Assembly: GCF_008364795.1 (NCBI RefSeq)
Contig: NZ_VTTM01000014.1
Span: 1-64,000, forward strand
Direction of reading: 5' to 3'
Source of the DNA: Azospirillum oryzae
Lineage (GTDB): Bacteria; Pseudomonadota; Alphaproteobacteria; Azospirillales; Azospirillaceae
Length of the DNA stretch: 64,000 nt
Below are positions 17,745-26,640 of the stretch, piece by piece. Below the pieces are notes generated by a model, which saw only the letters and a program-made list of their open reading frames with translations, did no database searches and was not told the DNA's origin. Position numbers and translations under genes: made by a program. How positions within the stretch are numbered: position 1 is the stretch's first letter; the number at the start of each line of letters is the position of its first letter.

Positions 17745-20249
17745 TCAGGCCGCGTGGGCCATCGGGTCGTGCCACTCCATGCCGTGATAGGCGGTGTCGT
17801 AGGCGGTGTGCGACAGGTCGGTGACCGAGCTGTCGATGCTGGCGACGGTGGCCGTCGGCAGGTCGCCGGCGGTCGTGTCGTTGGCAGCCGTCACCGTGTG
17901 GGCCAGCAGGTCGGCCGAGCTGAGCGAAGCGGCGGCGGCCTTCGCGGCGGAGGCGTCGACGATGGTGCCGGTGCCGGTGGCGTCGGCAAGGGTCGCGGCG
18001 GTCGGGTTGGAGATCTTCAGGCTGAAGGTCTCGTTGCCTTCCGTCACGCTGTCGCTCAGCACCTTGACCGTCACGGTCTTGGCGGTCTCGCCGGCGGCGA
18101 AGGTCAGCTTGCCGCTGGTGGCGGTGTAGTCGGAGCCGGCCTTGGCCGTGCCGTCCACCGTGGAGTAGTCCACCGTGACCGGGCTGCCGGAGGCGGCCGA
18201 CAGCTTGACCGTGAAGGTGGCGTTGACGCTGTTGGCGGTGGTGGTCGGGGTATCGAAGACGGCGCCTTCCATGGCGGTCTTGATGATGTTGATCTTGCTC
18301 TGGTTGATGGTCTTGTAGTCGTCCATCAGGATGCCACCGACGTCACCGGATTCCGGGGTCCAGGCCCAGAAGGTCCAGCTCATGCCCTTGTCGCCGGCCG
18401 CGATGTCGCTCTTGCCGTCCAGGTTCCAGTCGCCGTTCAGGTACTTGGCCATGGTCTTGGCCCAGGTCTGCTCGGCCGTGCTGTTGAACTGGCCGCCCCA
18501 TTCGCCCAGCATGATCGGCGCGGTGTCGTTCTTGTACAGGTAGCCCCACATCTTGTCGTACTGGGCCGGCAGGTTGTTCGGGTAGTTCGGATCGTTCAGC
18601 CAGCTGAACTGCCCGACGCTCTGGCCGTAGGCGTGCGGCGAGTAAACGAGCTTGTTGGGGGTGTCGAAGTGGATCGGGCGCGACTGCGCACCGGCCAGCG
18701 TGCTGCTCCATTCCGTGCCTTCGACGAACAGCAGCCAGTCCTTGTTCACGGACTGGATCGAGTTGCCGATGCGCTCGGCGGCCGAGGCCCAGTCGGTGGC
18801 GGCGCTGCCGCCCCAGGTGGCGGTGACGCTCGGCTCGTTGTGCAGGTCGGCGCCGATGACGGTCTCGTTGCCGGCGTAATGCTGGGCCAGCATCTTCCAG
18901 TTGGCGATCACCGTCGATTCCGGGTGGGCGCTGGTGTACCAGAGCCCGTGCTCGTTGGTGCCGGCGCCGCCGTCGTTGCGGTGGTGGTCGAGGATCACCT
19001 TCATGCCGAGCTTGCCGGCATAGTCGATGACCTTGTCATAGACCTGCAGGCGGGTCAGCCCGACCAGATCCGGGTTCTTGGAATAGTCGATGCCGTTGGT
19101 CACCGCGCTGCTGTCGAACATGGCGTCCGACATGGTCAGGCGGATGGTGTTGAAGCCGACCGACTTCATGTTTTCCAGGTGGTGCTGATAGCTGTCCACC
19201 CACAGGCCGGCGGGCACGTAGTTGTAGCCCTCGCCGCCGAACCAGTTGACGCCGGTCAGGCGAACGGTGTGGCCGGCCTCGTCGACGATCTGGTTGCCCT
19301 GGGTGTGCAGGAAGCCCTGGATGCCGCTGGACGTCTGGCTGCCGGTCGGTTCGGTCACCGTCGCGTCGCTGACCGACAGGCTCGGCTGGTTCGGGGTGGT
19401 GGGGCCGGTGGTGCTGCCGGCGAACCAGGACTTGTCGGCCTTCACCTCCATGGTGCCGTTCCACCACATCGCCTTCTGGCCGGCGACGATATCCCGGCCG
19501 TCCAGCGCGCCCTTGTCGATCGACACGATGCTGTCGGTCGGGGCGACGGCATGGCCGCCGATGGTGATCTTGTTGACGTGCAGGTTGCGGTCGACGCCGC
19601 CGACCACGCCGTCGTTGTCGTACTGGATCTGGACCTTGTGGGCGACGTCCGCGGCCACGTTCGCGTTGAAGGTGAAGTCCTTGGCGGCGGTGCCGGCGGT
19701 GCCTTCACCGATCTGCTTGCCGTCGACCATGACCTTGAAATGGGCGTTCACGCCGCCGGCTGCCGTGCCATACGCATTCACGACGATCGGCGTGCCGCCG
19801 GTGGTCGGGGTGGTCGGCGTCGTGGGCGTGGTCGGGGTACCGGCGGCGCTGGCGAACAGGTCCTTGGACATGTTGAAATCGAGCGAGCCGCTCCAGGACA
19901 GCATTTCGCGGCCGGACAGGGTGCCCTGGCCGTCGGCGGCGTAGGAGACCGTCGAGCTGGTGGAAGCGATGGTCTTGCCGTTGACTTCGATCGACTTGAC
20001 GATCAGGTCGCGGTACATGCCGGCCTTGTCGGTGGACATCCAGTCGTTGTCGTACACGACCTGGACCTTGTGCGCGGCGTCGGGCGCCACCTTGGTGGTG
20101 AAGCTGTACCGGCCGGCGCTGGTGGAATTGACCGTCGCCTGGCCGACGGCCACGCCATCGACGAGGAACTTGAAGTGCGGCCAGACTCCTCCGGCAGACA
20201 CACCCGAGGCATTGACTACGAAGGTCGTATCGACGGGGCTCGTTGCCAT
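17745..20249 (-). CDS. Multidomain GH5 glycanase with two CBM-like modules and a split Calx-beta domain
   Basis: 834 residues from the second ATG, which has AGAGG nine bases upstream. The first ATG, nine bases earlier, abuts that site. Two related beta-sandwich modules (about residues 1-130 and 145-275, both with VVNA-G-AGGV--HFK and VQ--YDND) resemble calcium-dependent xylan-binding CBM60/CBM36. The GH5 barrel spans about 305-670. Acid/base Glu472 lies in DLHNEP and nucleophile Glu583 in LGEWGGQ. A Calx-beta first strand (LSVSDATVTEPTG) lies just before the barrel and the rest of that domain just after (NATFTVKLSAASG, GSDYTATSGKL). There is no signal peptide, so type I secretion is a reasonable guess. 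It probably cuts the EPS of this locus or a plant beta-glycan. Confidence 0.88.
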   Translation of the reverse strand: MATSPVDTTFVVNASGVSAGGVWPHFKFLVDGVAVGQATVNSTSAGRYSFTTKVAPDAAHKVQVVYDNDWMSTDKAGMYRDLIVKSIEVNGKTIASTSSTVSYAADGQGTLSGREMLSWSGSLDFNMSKDLFASAAGTPTTPTTPTTPTTGGTPIVVNAYGTAAGGVNAHFKVMVDGKQIGEGTAGTAAKDFTFNANVAADVAHKVQIQYDNDGVVGGVDRNLHVNKITIGGHAVAPTDSIVSIDKGALDGRDIVAGQKAMWWNGTMEVKADKSWFAGSTTGPTTPNQPSLSVSDATVTEPTGSQTSSGIQGFLHTQGNQIVDEAGHTVRLTGVNWFGGEGYNYVPAGLWVDSYQHHLENMKSVGFNTIRLTMSDAMFDSSAVTNGIDYSKNPDLVGLTRLQVYDKVIDYAGKLGMKVILDHHRNDGGAGTNEHGLWYTSAHPESTVIANWKMLAQHYAGNETVIGADLHNEPSVTATWGGSAATDWASAAERIGNSIQSVNKDWLLFVEGTEWSSTLAGAQSRPIHFDTPNKLVYSPHAYGQSVGQFSWLNDPNYPNNLPAQYDKMWGYLYKNDTAPIMLGEWGGQFNSTAEQTWAKTMAKYLNGDWNLDGKSDIAAGDKGMSWTFWAWTPESGDVGGILMDDYKTINQSKINIIKTAMEGAVFDTPTTTANSVNATFTVKLSAASGSPVTVDYSTVDGTAKAGSDYTATSGKLTFAAGETAKTVTVKVLSDSVTEGNETFSLKISNPTAATLADATGTGTIVDASAAKAAAASLSSADLLAHTVTAANDTTAGDLPTATVASIDSSVTDLSHTAYDTAYHGMEWHDPMAHAA

Positions 20250-20375
20250 TGGAAGCATCCTCTTTTCCGTGTTTTCGCTGGAGCCCAGACTGGCCGGAAA
20301 AGGTTAACGAGCTATTTCAAATTTTAGCGAAATGAGGCTCTAATGCCACTATCACTTGTGAAAAGAATGAGACAC

Positions 20376-20416
20376 AAAAAACCCCTTTGCCGATGCATTG
20401 CAGCAACAAAGGGGTT
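20376..20416 (-). terminator. Intrinsic terminator after the methyltransferase gene
   Basis: A 10-bp stem (AACCCCTTTG at 20380-20389 with CAAAGGGGTT at 20407-20416) encloses a 17-base loop. The minus strand continues with TTTTTT and the plus strand with CTTTT. It lies about 55 bp past the stop of the minus-strand methyltransferase gene and upstream of the GH5 gene, so it insulates GH5 transcription. Confidence 0.8.
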
Positions 20417-20471
20417 CTTTTGTGGAGATAACATATTGAACGGAAACGAATTTCCGTGTTCGCTCGCGGCG

Positions 20472-21452
20472 TCAGCGCGGTTTGTGCGCAACCAGGAACA
20501 CCTCAGGCCTGAACATATAGAGCTGACCTATCCTTCCGAGCTTGCGATTTAGGGTTAATGGCAGCCGTCCCAAAAATGCCTCGACCACCCGCATGTAGCC
20601 GAAATAGGCACGGCTGGCGAAATGCAGGTTCATGTGGCGGCGCACCGCCATCGGCACGACATAGGCCGCCTCCACGCGGCCGAAGCCGGCTTCGCGCAGC
20701 ATCGCCGCGGTCTCGCCCCAGCCATATTCGCGCAGATGCATGCAGACCGGCTCCTGCAGCCCGAACACCTCCGACAGGTCGGCCGGACCGGCGAACTTGT
20801 GCGGCATGCTCAGGACATATTTGCCGCCAGGCTTCAGGATGGTGTGGACGTTCGTCATGTGGGTGACGACATCGTCGGGGTGCATGTGCTCCACCACATG
20901 GGTGGAGACCACGCTGTCATAGCGGCCGGCCGGCTCGAATTGGGCCAGATGCACGCCGTCGCTGTTCTTCCAGGTGACGTTGGATTCCTGTTCGATCCAG
21001 TTGGCGCCACGCTCGCGCGTCACTTCCGTCGCGACGCAGCGGTAACCGTGGCGGGCGAGGTAGCGCAGCAGCCGCGCCTTGCCCGATCCGACTTCGTAGA
21101 CATCCTGCGGCCCGCCCAACAGGGTCAGGAAATGGCGGAAGTCCAAGTCGTCGTTGCGGGTGTGGGCGTCGTCCTCCGCCTCGTTCAGCCAGGGACAGCT
21201 GGTGTAGAGCGTGGTGTAGGCCTTCTCGAAGGCATCCCACCGCTCCTCCGGCTTGGTCTCCATCAACTCGCGGGCAAGCCGCCGTTCCAGGGTCCAATGA
21301 CGCTGCACCATCTCGATGGTCAGCGGATAGGACGGCGAAAGGTGGAACTTCCTCCGGTAGCGCTCGACGAGGGCGTCGTCGGTCCTCCGGTCGGCGGGCA
21401 GCCGATCCATCGGCAACGTGTCGGCTGTATTCTGCACGATCGACCTCTCCAT
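20472..21452 (-). CDS. Class I SAM-dependent methyltransferase
   Basis: 326 residues from the ATG reading MERSIVQN. A second in-frame ATG 14 codons later is an equal candidate, as neither has a clear ribosome site. The SAM-binding motif I is DVYEVGSGKARLLRYL, followed by ATEVTRERG. SVVSTHVVEHMHPDDVVTHM resembles motif II of methyltransferase family 11/23, and LKPGGKYVLSMPHKF gives the post-motif. It is soluble. As a single gene in the EPS block with its own terminator it may methylate a sugar of the polymer. The acceptor is not evident. Confidence 0.82.
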   Translation of the reverse strand: MERSIVQNTADTLPMDRLPADRRTDDALVERYRRKFHLSPSYPLTIEMVQRHWTLERRLARELMETKPEERWDAFEKAYTTLYTSCPWLNEAEDDAHTRNDDLDFRHFLTLLGGPQDVYEVGSGKARLLRYLARHGYRCVATEVTRERGANWIEQESNVTWKNSDGVHLAQFEPAGRYDSVVSTHVVEHMHPDDVVTHMTNVHTILKPGGKYVLSMPHKFAGPADLSEVFGLQEPVCMHLREYGWGETAAMLREAGFGRVEAAYVVPMAVRRHMNLHFASRAYFGYMRVVEAFLGRLPLTLNRKLGRIGQLYMFRPEVFLVAHKPR

Positions 21453-21595
21453 CAGGGGGGTGCCGGACGCAATGAAGGACTCTAATCGGGCATGGGAACC
21501 GGCGCCCGCACGCGAAGGAGAAAACACGCGGACCTGTCGGAGGGGGAGGCGATCGACAGAGGCTTACCTCCCCTGCGCATCGCCCTCGCCGGACA

Positions 21596-22891
21596 TCAGC
21601 CTGACCGCACCCTGCCGGTGCGCGCCTTTTCCCGCAACGTGTCCACCACCGCCGTGTAGAGCGGCAGCGGCCGGGAGTTCTCGTCATAGGGGGAGGGGTG
21701 GGGGTGAAGGTCGGGATGCTCCCGCGCGATGAAATTCAGGTCCGAGCGCAGGTGCCACCAGCACAGCTCCTCCACCCGCGCGTTGTCCAGCATGTCGGCC
21801 AGATACTGGCGGGCCAGCTGGGCCATCGCCCGGTCCTTCTCCGCCCGCGACCAGGATCGGGGCAGGCGCGTCTCGTCGACATCCATCTCCGTCAGATGGA
21901 CGGCGAGGCCCAGCTTGTCGACGGCGCGCAGGAACTTGCGCATGCCGGCGCTGTCATAGGGCTTGCCGCCGATCAGATGGCTCTGCAGCCCGATGCCGTG
22001 GATCGGCACGCCGCGCTTCACCGCCCCGGTCAGCCAGTCGAGCAGATAGGCGCGCTTGCGCTGCTGCCAGCCCTCGTCGATCTCGATGCCGAACTCGTTC
22101 AGCACCAGCTTCGCCTTTGGGAAGGCCTTGTGCACGTGGTGGAAGAAGGGATCGAGCCATTCCGGCCCCTTCTCCGCCCCGCCGGCCGCCACCCACCACA
22201 TGCCGCGGCGGAAGCCGTAGCGGTCCTGCTGGCGCGGGTGGCTTTCCGCCGTTTCCCAGAAGAAGACCTCGTTGGCGACGTCGATGCGGTAGAAGATATC
22301 GCCGTAGCGCTGCCGCACCGCCTCGACCACGCCGGTGAAGCGCGGCCAGACATTCTCCTCGCTCAGCGTGCCCTCGGGCGAGAAATAAGCACTTTCCGAA
22401 ATGCCCAGCTCCGCCTGCCGGGCCGTCGGCAGCTTCATGTAAGGCGGCATGCCCATATGCTGCCAGATGATGGTGTGCCAGTTCGGCGTCGCGCCGATGC
22501 TGCGCGCCAGTTCCACCGCCGCGTCGAAGCGGCGCCAGTCGAAATTGCCCTCCGTGTGCTGGAAGACTCCCCATTTGCCGCCGTTCTCCGGGGTGACGAC
22601 GTCGCATTCGCGCGCCATCAGCCGGTCGAGCATGGGGTCTTCCGGATCGACGAAATGGTCGCGGGCGGCACCGTGGCGGATGCCCAGCGCCCGGCAGGCC
22701 TCGCGCAGCGTCACCGCCGGCTCCGCCGCTTCCCCGTGGGTTGCTGCGGCCTCCGCCGGGGCCGCCGGGCCGCTGGCGCCGCGGCAGCTCGCCAGCACCG
22801 CGCCGGCGGCGGCGGTCCACATCAGATCGCGCCGGCTTGGACGCCATTGGGGACGCCATTTGGGAAAACCGGGCTTCGGACTCTCGGTCAT
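21596..22891 (-). CDS. GH10 endo-1,4-beta-xylanase-like lipoprotein
   Basis: 431 residues. The N-terminus has a twin-arginine signal SRRDLMWTAAAG (Arg20-Arg21) that ends in a lipobox-like LASC with Cys36, so it is probably exported folded and lipid-anchored. GH10 landmarks are WHTIIWQHMG, the acid/base Glu208 in DVANEVF and the nucleophile Glu335 in HLTEMDVDE. The two glutamates are somewhat farther apart than in typical xylanases (about 105-110), which suggests a loop insertion. In EPS loci GH10-like enzymes often trim or release the polymer rather than digest plant xylan. Either is possible for a plant-associated bacterium. Confidence 0.87.
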   Translation of the reverse strand: MTESPKPGFPKWRPQWRPSRRDLMWTAAAGAVLASCRGASGPAAPAEAAATHGEAAEPAVTLREACRALGIRHGAARDHFVDPEDPMLDRLMARECDVVTPENGGKWGVFQHTEGNFDWRRFDAAVELARSIGATPNWHTIIWQHMGMPPYMKLPTARQAELGISESAYFSPEGTLSEENVWPRFTGVVEAVRQRYGDIFYRIDVANEVFFWETAESHPRQQDRYGFRRGMWWVAAGGAEKGPEWLDPFFHHVHKAFPKAKLVLNEFGIEIDEGWQQRKRAYLLDWLTGAVKRGVPIHGIGLQSHLIGGKPYDSAGMRKFLRAVDKLGLAVHLTEMDVDETRLPRSWSRAEKDRAMAQLARQYLADMLDNARVEELCWWHLRSDLNFIAREHPDLHPHPSPYDENSRPLPLYTAVVDTLREKARTGRVRSG

Positions 22892-22950
22892 GCGGAGGGG
22901 CTCTCTCTTCCGGATGTTGGGGCCGGTAGCGGGTTCCGGTCATGAAGAGA

Positions 22951-22989
22951 CCCCTCCCTCCGGACGCCGCAGCGTCGGTGAGGGAAGGG
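22951..22989 (-). terminator. Possible terminator hairpin after the BY-kinase gene
   Basis: A hairpin has outer arms CCCCTCCCTC and GAGGGAAGGG (one mismatch) and an inner GACGC/GCGTC stem. It lies 38 bp past the stop of the minus-strand tyrosine kinase gene. The minus strand then reads GGTCTCTTC without a real T-run, so its strength is doubtful. Confidence 0.4.
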
Positions 22990-23026
22990 CCTCGGGTCGA
23001 AGGAGCTTCAGGTTACCCTGCCTGCT

Positions 23027-25369
23027 TTACGGAGCGGTCCGCAGGGTGGTGTCGCCATAGTACTTCCGGGTCGCCACGTAGCTGTTGTAGGGACCCTGGT
23101 AACCGCGCGAGGCCGCCTTCTTCAGGTTCACGTCGGTCATGACCGCCACGAACTTCGAATGGTCGATCGGCCCCAGATCGGCGACCGCCTGCAGGTCGCT
23201 GGCCGTGGTGTGGCCCCAGCGGCTGACGAACATCACCTTCGACGCGGCGCCGCAGACGATGCGGGCATCCGACACGGCCAGCGCCGGGGCGGTGTCGAAC
23301 ACCACCAGATCGAAGTGCGGCGACAGGCCGGCCATCAGGTGGATCAGGCCGTCGACGTTGAAGCGGTCCAGCGTCTCCGACATCAGGCGGCCGGCCGGGA
23401 TCATCGCATAGGGCGCGTCTTCGCTGCTGTGCACGATCTCGTCCAGGGTCGCGGTGCCGGAAATCCAGTCCGACAGGCCCTTCTTGGCCGACAGGTTGAA
23501 CAGGGCATCGATGCGCGACCGCCGGAAGTCGGTGTCGACCACCACCACGCGGCGGCCGGCCTGGGCCGCAACCTGGGCGACGGCGAGGCTCATCGACGTC
23601 TTGCCGTCCTGCGGGCGGGCCGAGGTGACGGCGATGGAGCCGACCGGACCCATGTCCGCCAGATGGTTGCGGAACAGGGCGCGCATCGATTCGGAGAACA
23701 GCGAGAAGGGATGGTTCTGGAAGATCTGGTCCAGACGGCCGCGGGCGCCGCGGGTGGAGTGGTGCGGGACGATGTGGACCGTGCCCACGCCCAGGATGCG
23801 GCGGACGGCGTCCGGGGTGCGGATGCGGCGCTGGAACAGCTCGATGCCGAAGACGATGAAGACGGCGACGGCGAGCGAGGCGACGAAACCAGCCAGCAGC
23901 AGCAGGATGCGGAAGGGACCCGACGGCTCATGCGGGACCTGCGGCGCCGAGACCAGCTTGACGGCGGTCGGGAAGGCGCGGTTGTCCTGCTGGGCCTGCA
24001 CCTCTTCCAGACGGCCGAGCAGGCTGTCCAGCAACTGGCGCTTGGCCTGGGCCTCGGCCTCCAGCGTGCGCAGCGGCACCGCTTCCTCGGCCATGGTCTG
24101 ATAGCCGGATTCCAGCTTGGCGATCATCGACTTCAGGGCGTTTTCCTGCTCGACGGCGACGTTGGCCGCTTCGCGGACGCCGGCGATCTCGTGGCGGACC
24201 TCCTGCTGCAGCGAGGAGTTCGCCTCGTTCAGGCGGGCCTGCAGTTCCTGGATGCGCGGGTGCTTCGGACCATACTGGCGCGACAGCTGGGCCAGTTCGG
24301 TGGAGATCGACGCGACCGTGGCGCGCAGCTGGGCGACGACCGGGGAGGCGAGGCTGCCGCCGTTGCCGGAGCTGCGCTCCAGCGTCTGGGCCTGGGCGAC
24401 GGCGCGGGCGCGGTTGGCGGCGGCCTCGGCCAGACGCAGGCGGGCCTGCTCAAGCTCGGTGGTCGCCATCAGGCCGTTGGTGCCGTTCCTGACCAGACCG
24501 GCCTTGAAACGGACGGCGTCGACCTTGGTGTCGGCCGCGGCCACTTCCTTGCGCAGGGTGCCGATGCGGTCTTCCAGCCAGGCGACGGCGCTGGTGGACA
24601 GATCGCGGTCCATCTGCTGGCGGGTTTCCATGTAGCGGTGGACGACGGTGTCGACCACCTTCTGGGCGATTTCCGGATCGAGCGAGGTGTAGCGGACCTG
24701 GATCACGCGCGACCGGCCGACGATGCCGACTTCCAGATTGCGGCGGACGCGGTCCAGAACGCCGTCGATGCTGTCGGCGGCGCGGGTTTCGCGCAGGTGG
24801 GTGTCCTTGGTCATGTCGTCGCCATGGGCCAGGACCGCGTCGACGAAGCCCGGCAGGTCGGGACCGAAGACGGCATGGGCCTGCTCGCGCGTCCAGGCGG
24901 TGGCGCGCTCGACGAAGGGCTTGCTGTCGTCGGACTGGACCGGCGGGTTGAATTCGGGGTTGGTCGCCAGCCCCAGATCGGCGATCGACTGGGTCAGCAC
25001 CGCCGTCGACTTCAGGATTTCGATCTCGCTGAGGATCGCGCTGTCTTCCGGCGTGATCGCGTTCAGCGCCTGATCCTCCGCACGGACGACGCGGACCTGC
25101 CGGTTGTCGACCAGCAGAAGCGCTTCGGAGGTGTATTTGTCCTTCATCAGCGAGACGCCGAAGGCCGACAGCGCGGTCAGCGCCAGCACGATGGCGGCGA
25201 TCAGCGTCTTGTGGGCCGCCAGCACCCGCAGGATGAAGCGGAAGTCGGGGCCCATCGCCGGAGCCGGACCGTCGAAATCGCGCGGCATGTGGTGGCCGGC
25301 CTGGGTGGGCCATGCCGGAGCCGGCGGGCCGCCCGGACCTCCGTTATTGATCTGGGGAAGATTTTCCAC
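23027..25369 (-). CDS. Wzz/GumC-type polysaccharide copolymerase fused to BY-kinase
   Basis: 780 residues with a GTG start and AAGGAG upstream. A Wzz domain with a first membrane helix at about residues 55-75 is followed by long coiled coil, the GNVR-type segment (QYGPKHPRIQELQARLNEA) and a second membrane helix near 485-505. The cytoplasmic tyrosine kinase has Walker A RPQDGKTS, Walker A' VVVVDTDFRR and Walker B LVVFDTAP. The C-terminus has a tyrosine cluster (GYQGPYNSYVATRKYY) for autophosphorylation. Such proteins set chain length and coordinate export with an outer-membrane channel, whose gene is not in this window. The stop of the WecB-like gene lies three bases before the start. Confidence 0.92.
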   Translation of the reverse strand: MENLPQINNGGPGGPPAPAWPTQAGHHMPRDFDGPAPAMGPDFRFILRVLAAHKTLIAAIVLALTALSAFGVSLMKDKYTSEALLLVDNRQVRVVRAEDQALNAITPEDSAILSEIEILKSTAVLTQSIADLGLATNPEFNPPVQSDDSKPFVERATAWTREQAHAVFGPDLPGFVDAVLAHGDDMTKDTHLRETRAADSIDGVLDRVRRNLEVGIVGRSRVIQVRYTSLDPEIAQKVVDTVVHRYMETRQQMDRDLSTSAVAWLEDRIGTLRKEVAAADTKVDAVRFKAGLVRNGTNGLMATTELEQARLRLAEAAANRARAVAQAQTLERSSGNGGSLASPVVAQLRATVASISTELAQLSRQYGPKHPRIQELQARLNEANSSLQQEVRHEIAGVREAANVAVEQENALKSMIAKLESGYQTMAEEAVPLRTLEAEAQAKRQLLDSLLGRLEEVQAQQDNRAFPTAVKLVSAPQVPHEPSGPFRILLLLAGFVASLAVAVFIVFGIELFQRRIRTPDAVRRILGVGTVHIVPHHSTRGARGRLDQIFQNHPFSLFSESMRALFRNHLADMGPVGSIAVTSARPQDGKTSMSLAVAQVAAQAGRRVVVVDTDFRRSRIDALFNLSAKKGLSDWISGTATLDEIVHSSEDAPYAMIPAGRLMSETLDRFNVDGLIHLMAGLSPHFDLVVFDTAPALAVSDARIVCGAASKVMFVSRWGHTTASDLQAVADLGPIDHSKFVAVMTDVNLKKAASRGYQGPYNSYVATRKYYGDTTLRTAP

Positions 25370-25372
25370 GTC

Positions 25373-26209
25373 TCAAAGCTCCTTCTGGATAGGCGACCGG
25401 CGGATCGTCGACTGGGAGATCCGGGGGGAGATCCGGGTGGAAGCGGGCGCTGCGGCGCCCGATCCGCGGGTGCGGAGGGATGCGGCACGGCGAAGGCGGA
25501 TGGTGCTCCAGGCAAAGCCGAAGGCACCGATGCAATAGCGGCGGAACAGCCGGCGGGGCTCTTGCGCCAGACGGAAGGCCCATTCCAGGCCGGAGCGCTG
25601 GACCGCTTCCGGAGCGCGCTTGAAGCGGCCGGCCAGGAAATCGACGATGGCGCCGCCGTTGACGATCAGCACCGGATGGTCCAGTGCGCGCTTCAGCTCC
25701 GTCGCGACCTCTTCCTGCTTGGGCATGCCCATGGCGAGCAGGATGACGTCGGGGCGGGTGGCCCGCGCCTGGGCGATGTAATGCTCCGTCGGGTGGAAGC
25801 CGTGCTGCAGGTCGGCGTAGCGGTGCGGGGTGGCCGCTTCCAGGACGACGCGGGCACGGTCCAGCCACGGGGTGGCGGTGCCGTAAATGGCGACGCTGCG
25901 GGGGGCGAGCGATTTCAGCAGCAGCGGGATGAAGTCGGTGCCGTTCATGTTCAGGCCGGCCGGCCGGCCCAGTACCGGCAGCACCGCCTGCAACCCGATC
26001 CCGTCGCGCAGCAGGACGTCCGACGAAGCGAAGGCGGCCAGCGCCGCGTCCGAGCCCATGCAGACGTTCAGGCCATGCGCGTTCAGGAAGGACAGCACTG
26101 TCGGACGGTCCACCGCGCCCAGATAATCGATCAGGGCACGACGCTCGCCGTCGTTCGAAATGCACCGCATGCGCTCGATCAGTTCCAGGACCTCACGAGG
26201 GTTCGGCAT
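25373..26209 (-). CDS. WecB/TagA/CpsF-family glycosyltransferase (GT26)
   Basis: 278 residues from MPNPREV, chosen because GGGAG lies six bases before this ATG but abuts the ATG two codons earlier. Family landmarks are SSDVLLRDGIG, NGTDFIPLLL, LLAMGMPKQE (a conserved acceptor/donor loop) and VNGGAIVDFLAGRFKRAP, ending with PRRLFRRY. An extra N-terminal helix of about 45 residues precedes the domain. The family adds a second sugar such as ManNAcA, GlcA or glucose to the undecaprenyl-PP-linked primer. It is probably co-transcribed with, and first gene before, the BY-kinase. Confidence 0.87.
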   Translation of the reverse strand: MPNPREVLELIERMRCISNDGERRALIDYLGAVDRPTVLSFLNAHGLNVCMGSDAALAAFASSDVLLRDGIGLQAVLPVLGRPAGLNMNGTDFIPLLLKSLAPRSVAIYGTATPWLDRARVVLEAATPHRYADLQHGFHPTEHYIAQARATRPDVILLAMGMPKQEEVATELKRALDHPVLIVNGGAIVDFLAGRFKRAPEAVQRSGLEWAFRLAQEPRRLFRRYCIGAFGFAWSTIRLRRAASLRTRGSGAAAPASTRISPRISQSTIRRSPIQKEL

Positions 26210-26640
26210 GCGCATCTCCCAAAAAATTAGTCGGAACAAAGCATTGACCGTTTCGCGACCGGTCTTGCGGTCGATCCGGCCTGGCCTGATGTCGGGCCTG
26301 TCCGCCGGGCGGCGGCGGCTAACCCGTTGGGGCCGGCCACCAAACCTGCGTGGCTCTATGTGGCCGGTCCTCCCCCCTTTTCGCACGGGCGAGATCGGCG
26401 AAACGGCGACGGATTCGAATTAGCCCGGGCTTGCTCCCTTCGGGGGATTCGGCTTGCCGAATCGACCGGTCAGACCCATAAAGAGGGATCCCGGCCATAA
26501 AGAGAGACCCTGGCGCTCTATGGCTGTTGTCGGATGACGCAACCACCGGCCTGCCCACCAGCCGGATGGATCGGCTGTGCGGCCGACCCGATCAGCCGAA
26601 GCGCTTGCATGACCGGGGCAATTCCAAGAAAAGACGATCC
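26210..26640. promoter_or_regulatory. Divergent intergenic region between GT26 and helicase genes
   Basis: 431 bases without a gene, so both outward-reading genes must have promoters here. A direct repeat of CCATAAAGAG occurs twice, 19 bp apart (26476-26485 and 26495-26504), within an AT-richer pocket upstream of the helicase gene. It may be a regulator site, but no known consensus is matched. No ribosome site stronger than AAGAAAAG is seen before the helicase ATG. Confidence 0.4.

Noticed and set aside
17754..20327. 857-codon plus-strand frame opposite the GH5 gene
   Set aside because: The composition is dominated by Gly, Val, Ala, Arg and Asp without motifs, and the GH5 catalytic signatures lie on the other strand.
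20343..20552. 69-codon plus-strand frame
   Set aside because: It runs through a clear intrinsic terminator and the end of the methyltransferase gene, with no supporting signal.
23159..26230. 1023-codon open frame on the plus strand
   Set aside because: It lies opposite the BY-kinase and GT26 genes, whose motifs are unmistakable. The plus-strand product has no family features and a mirror-type composition.
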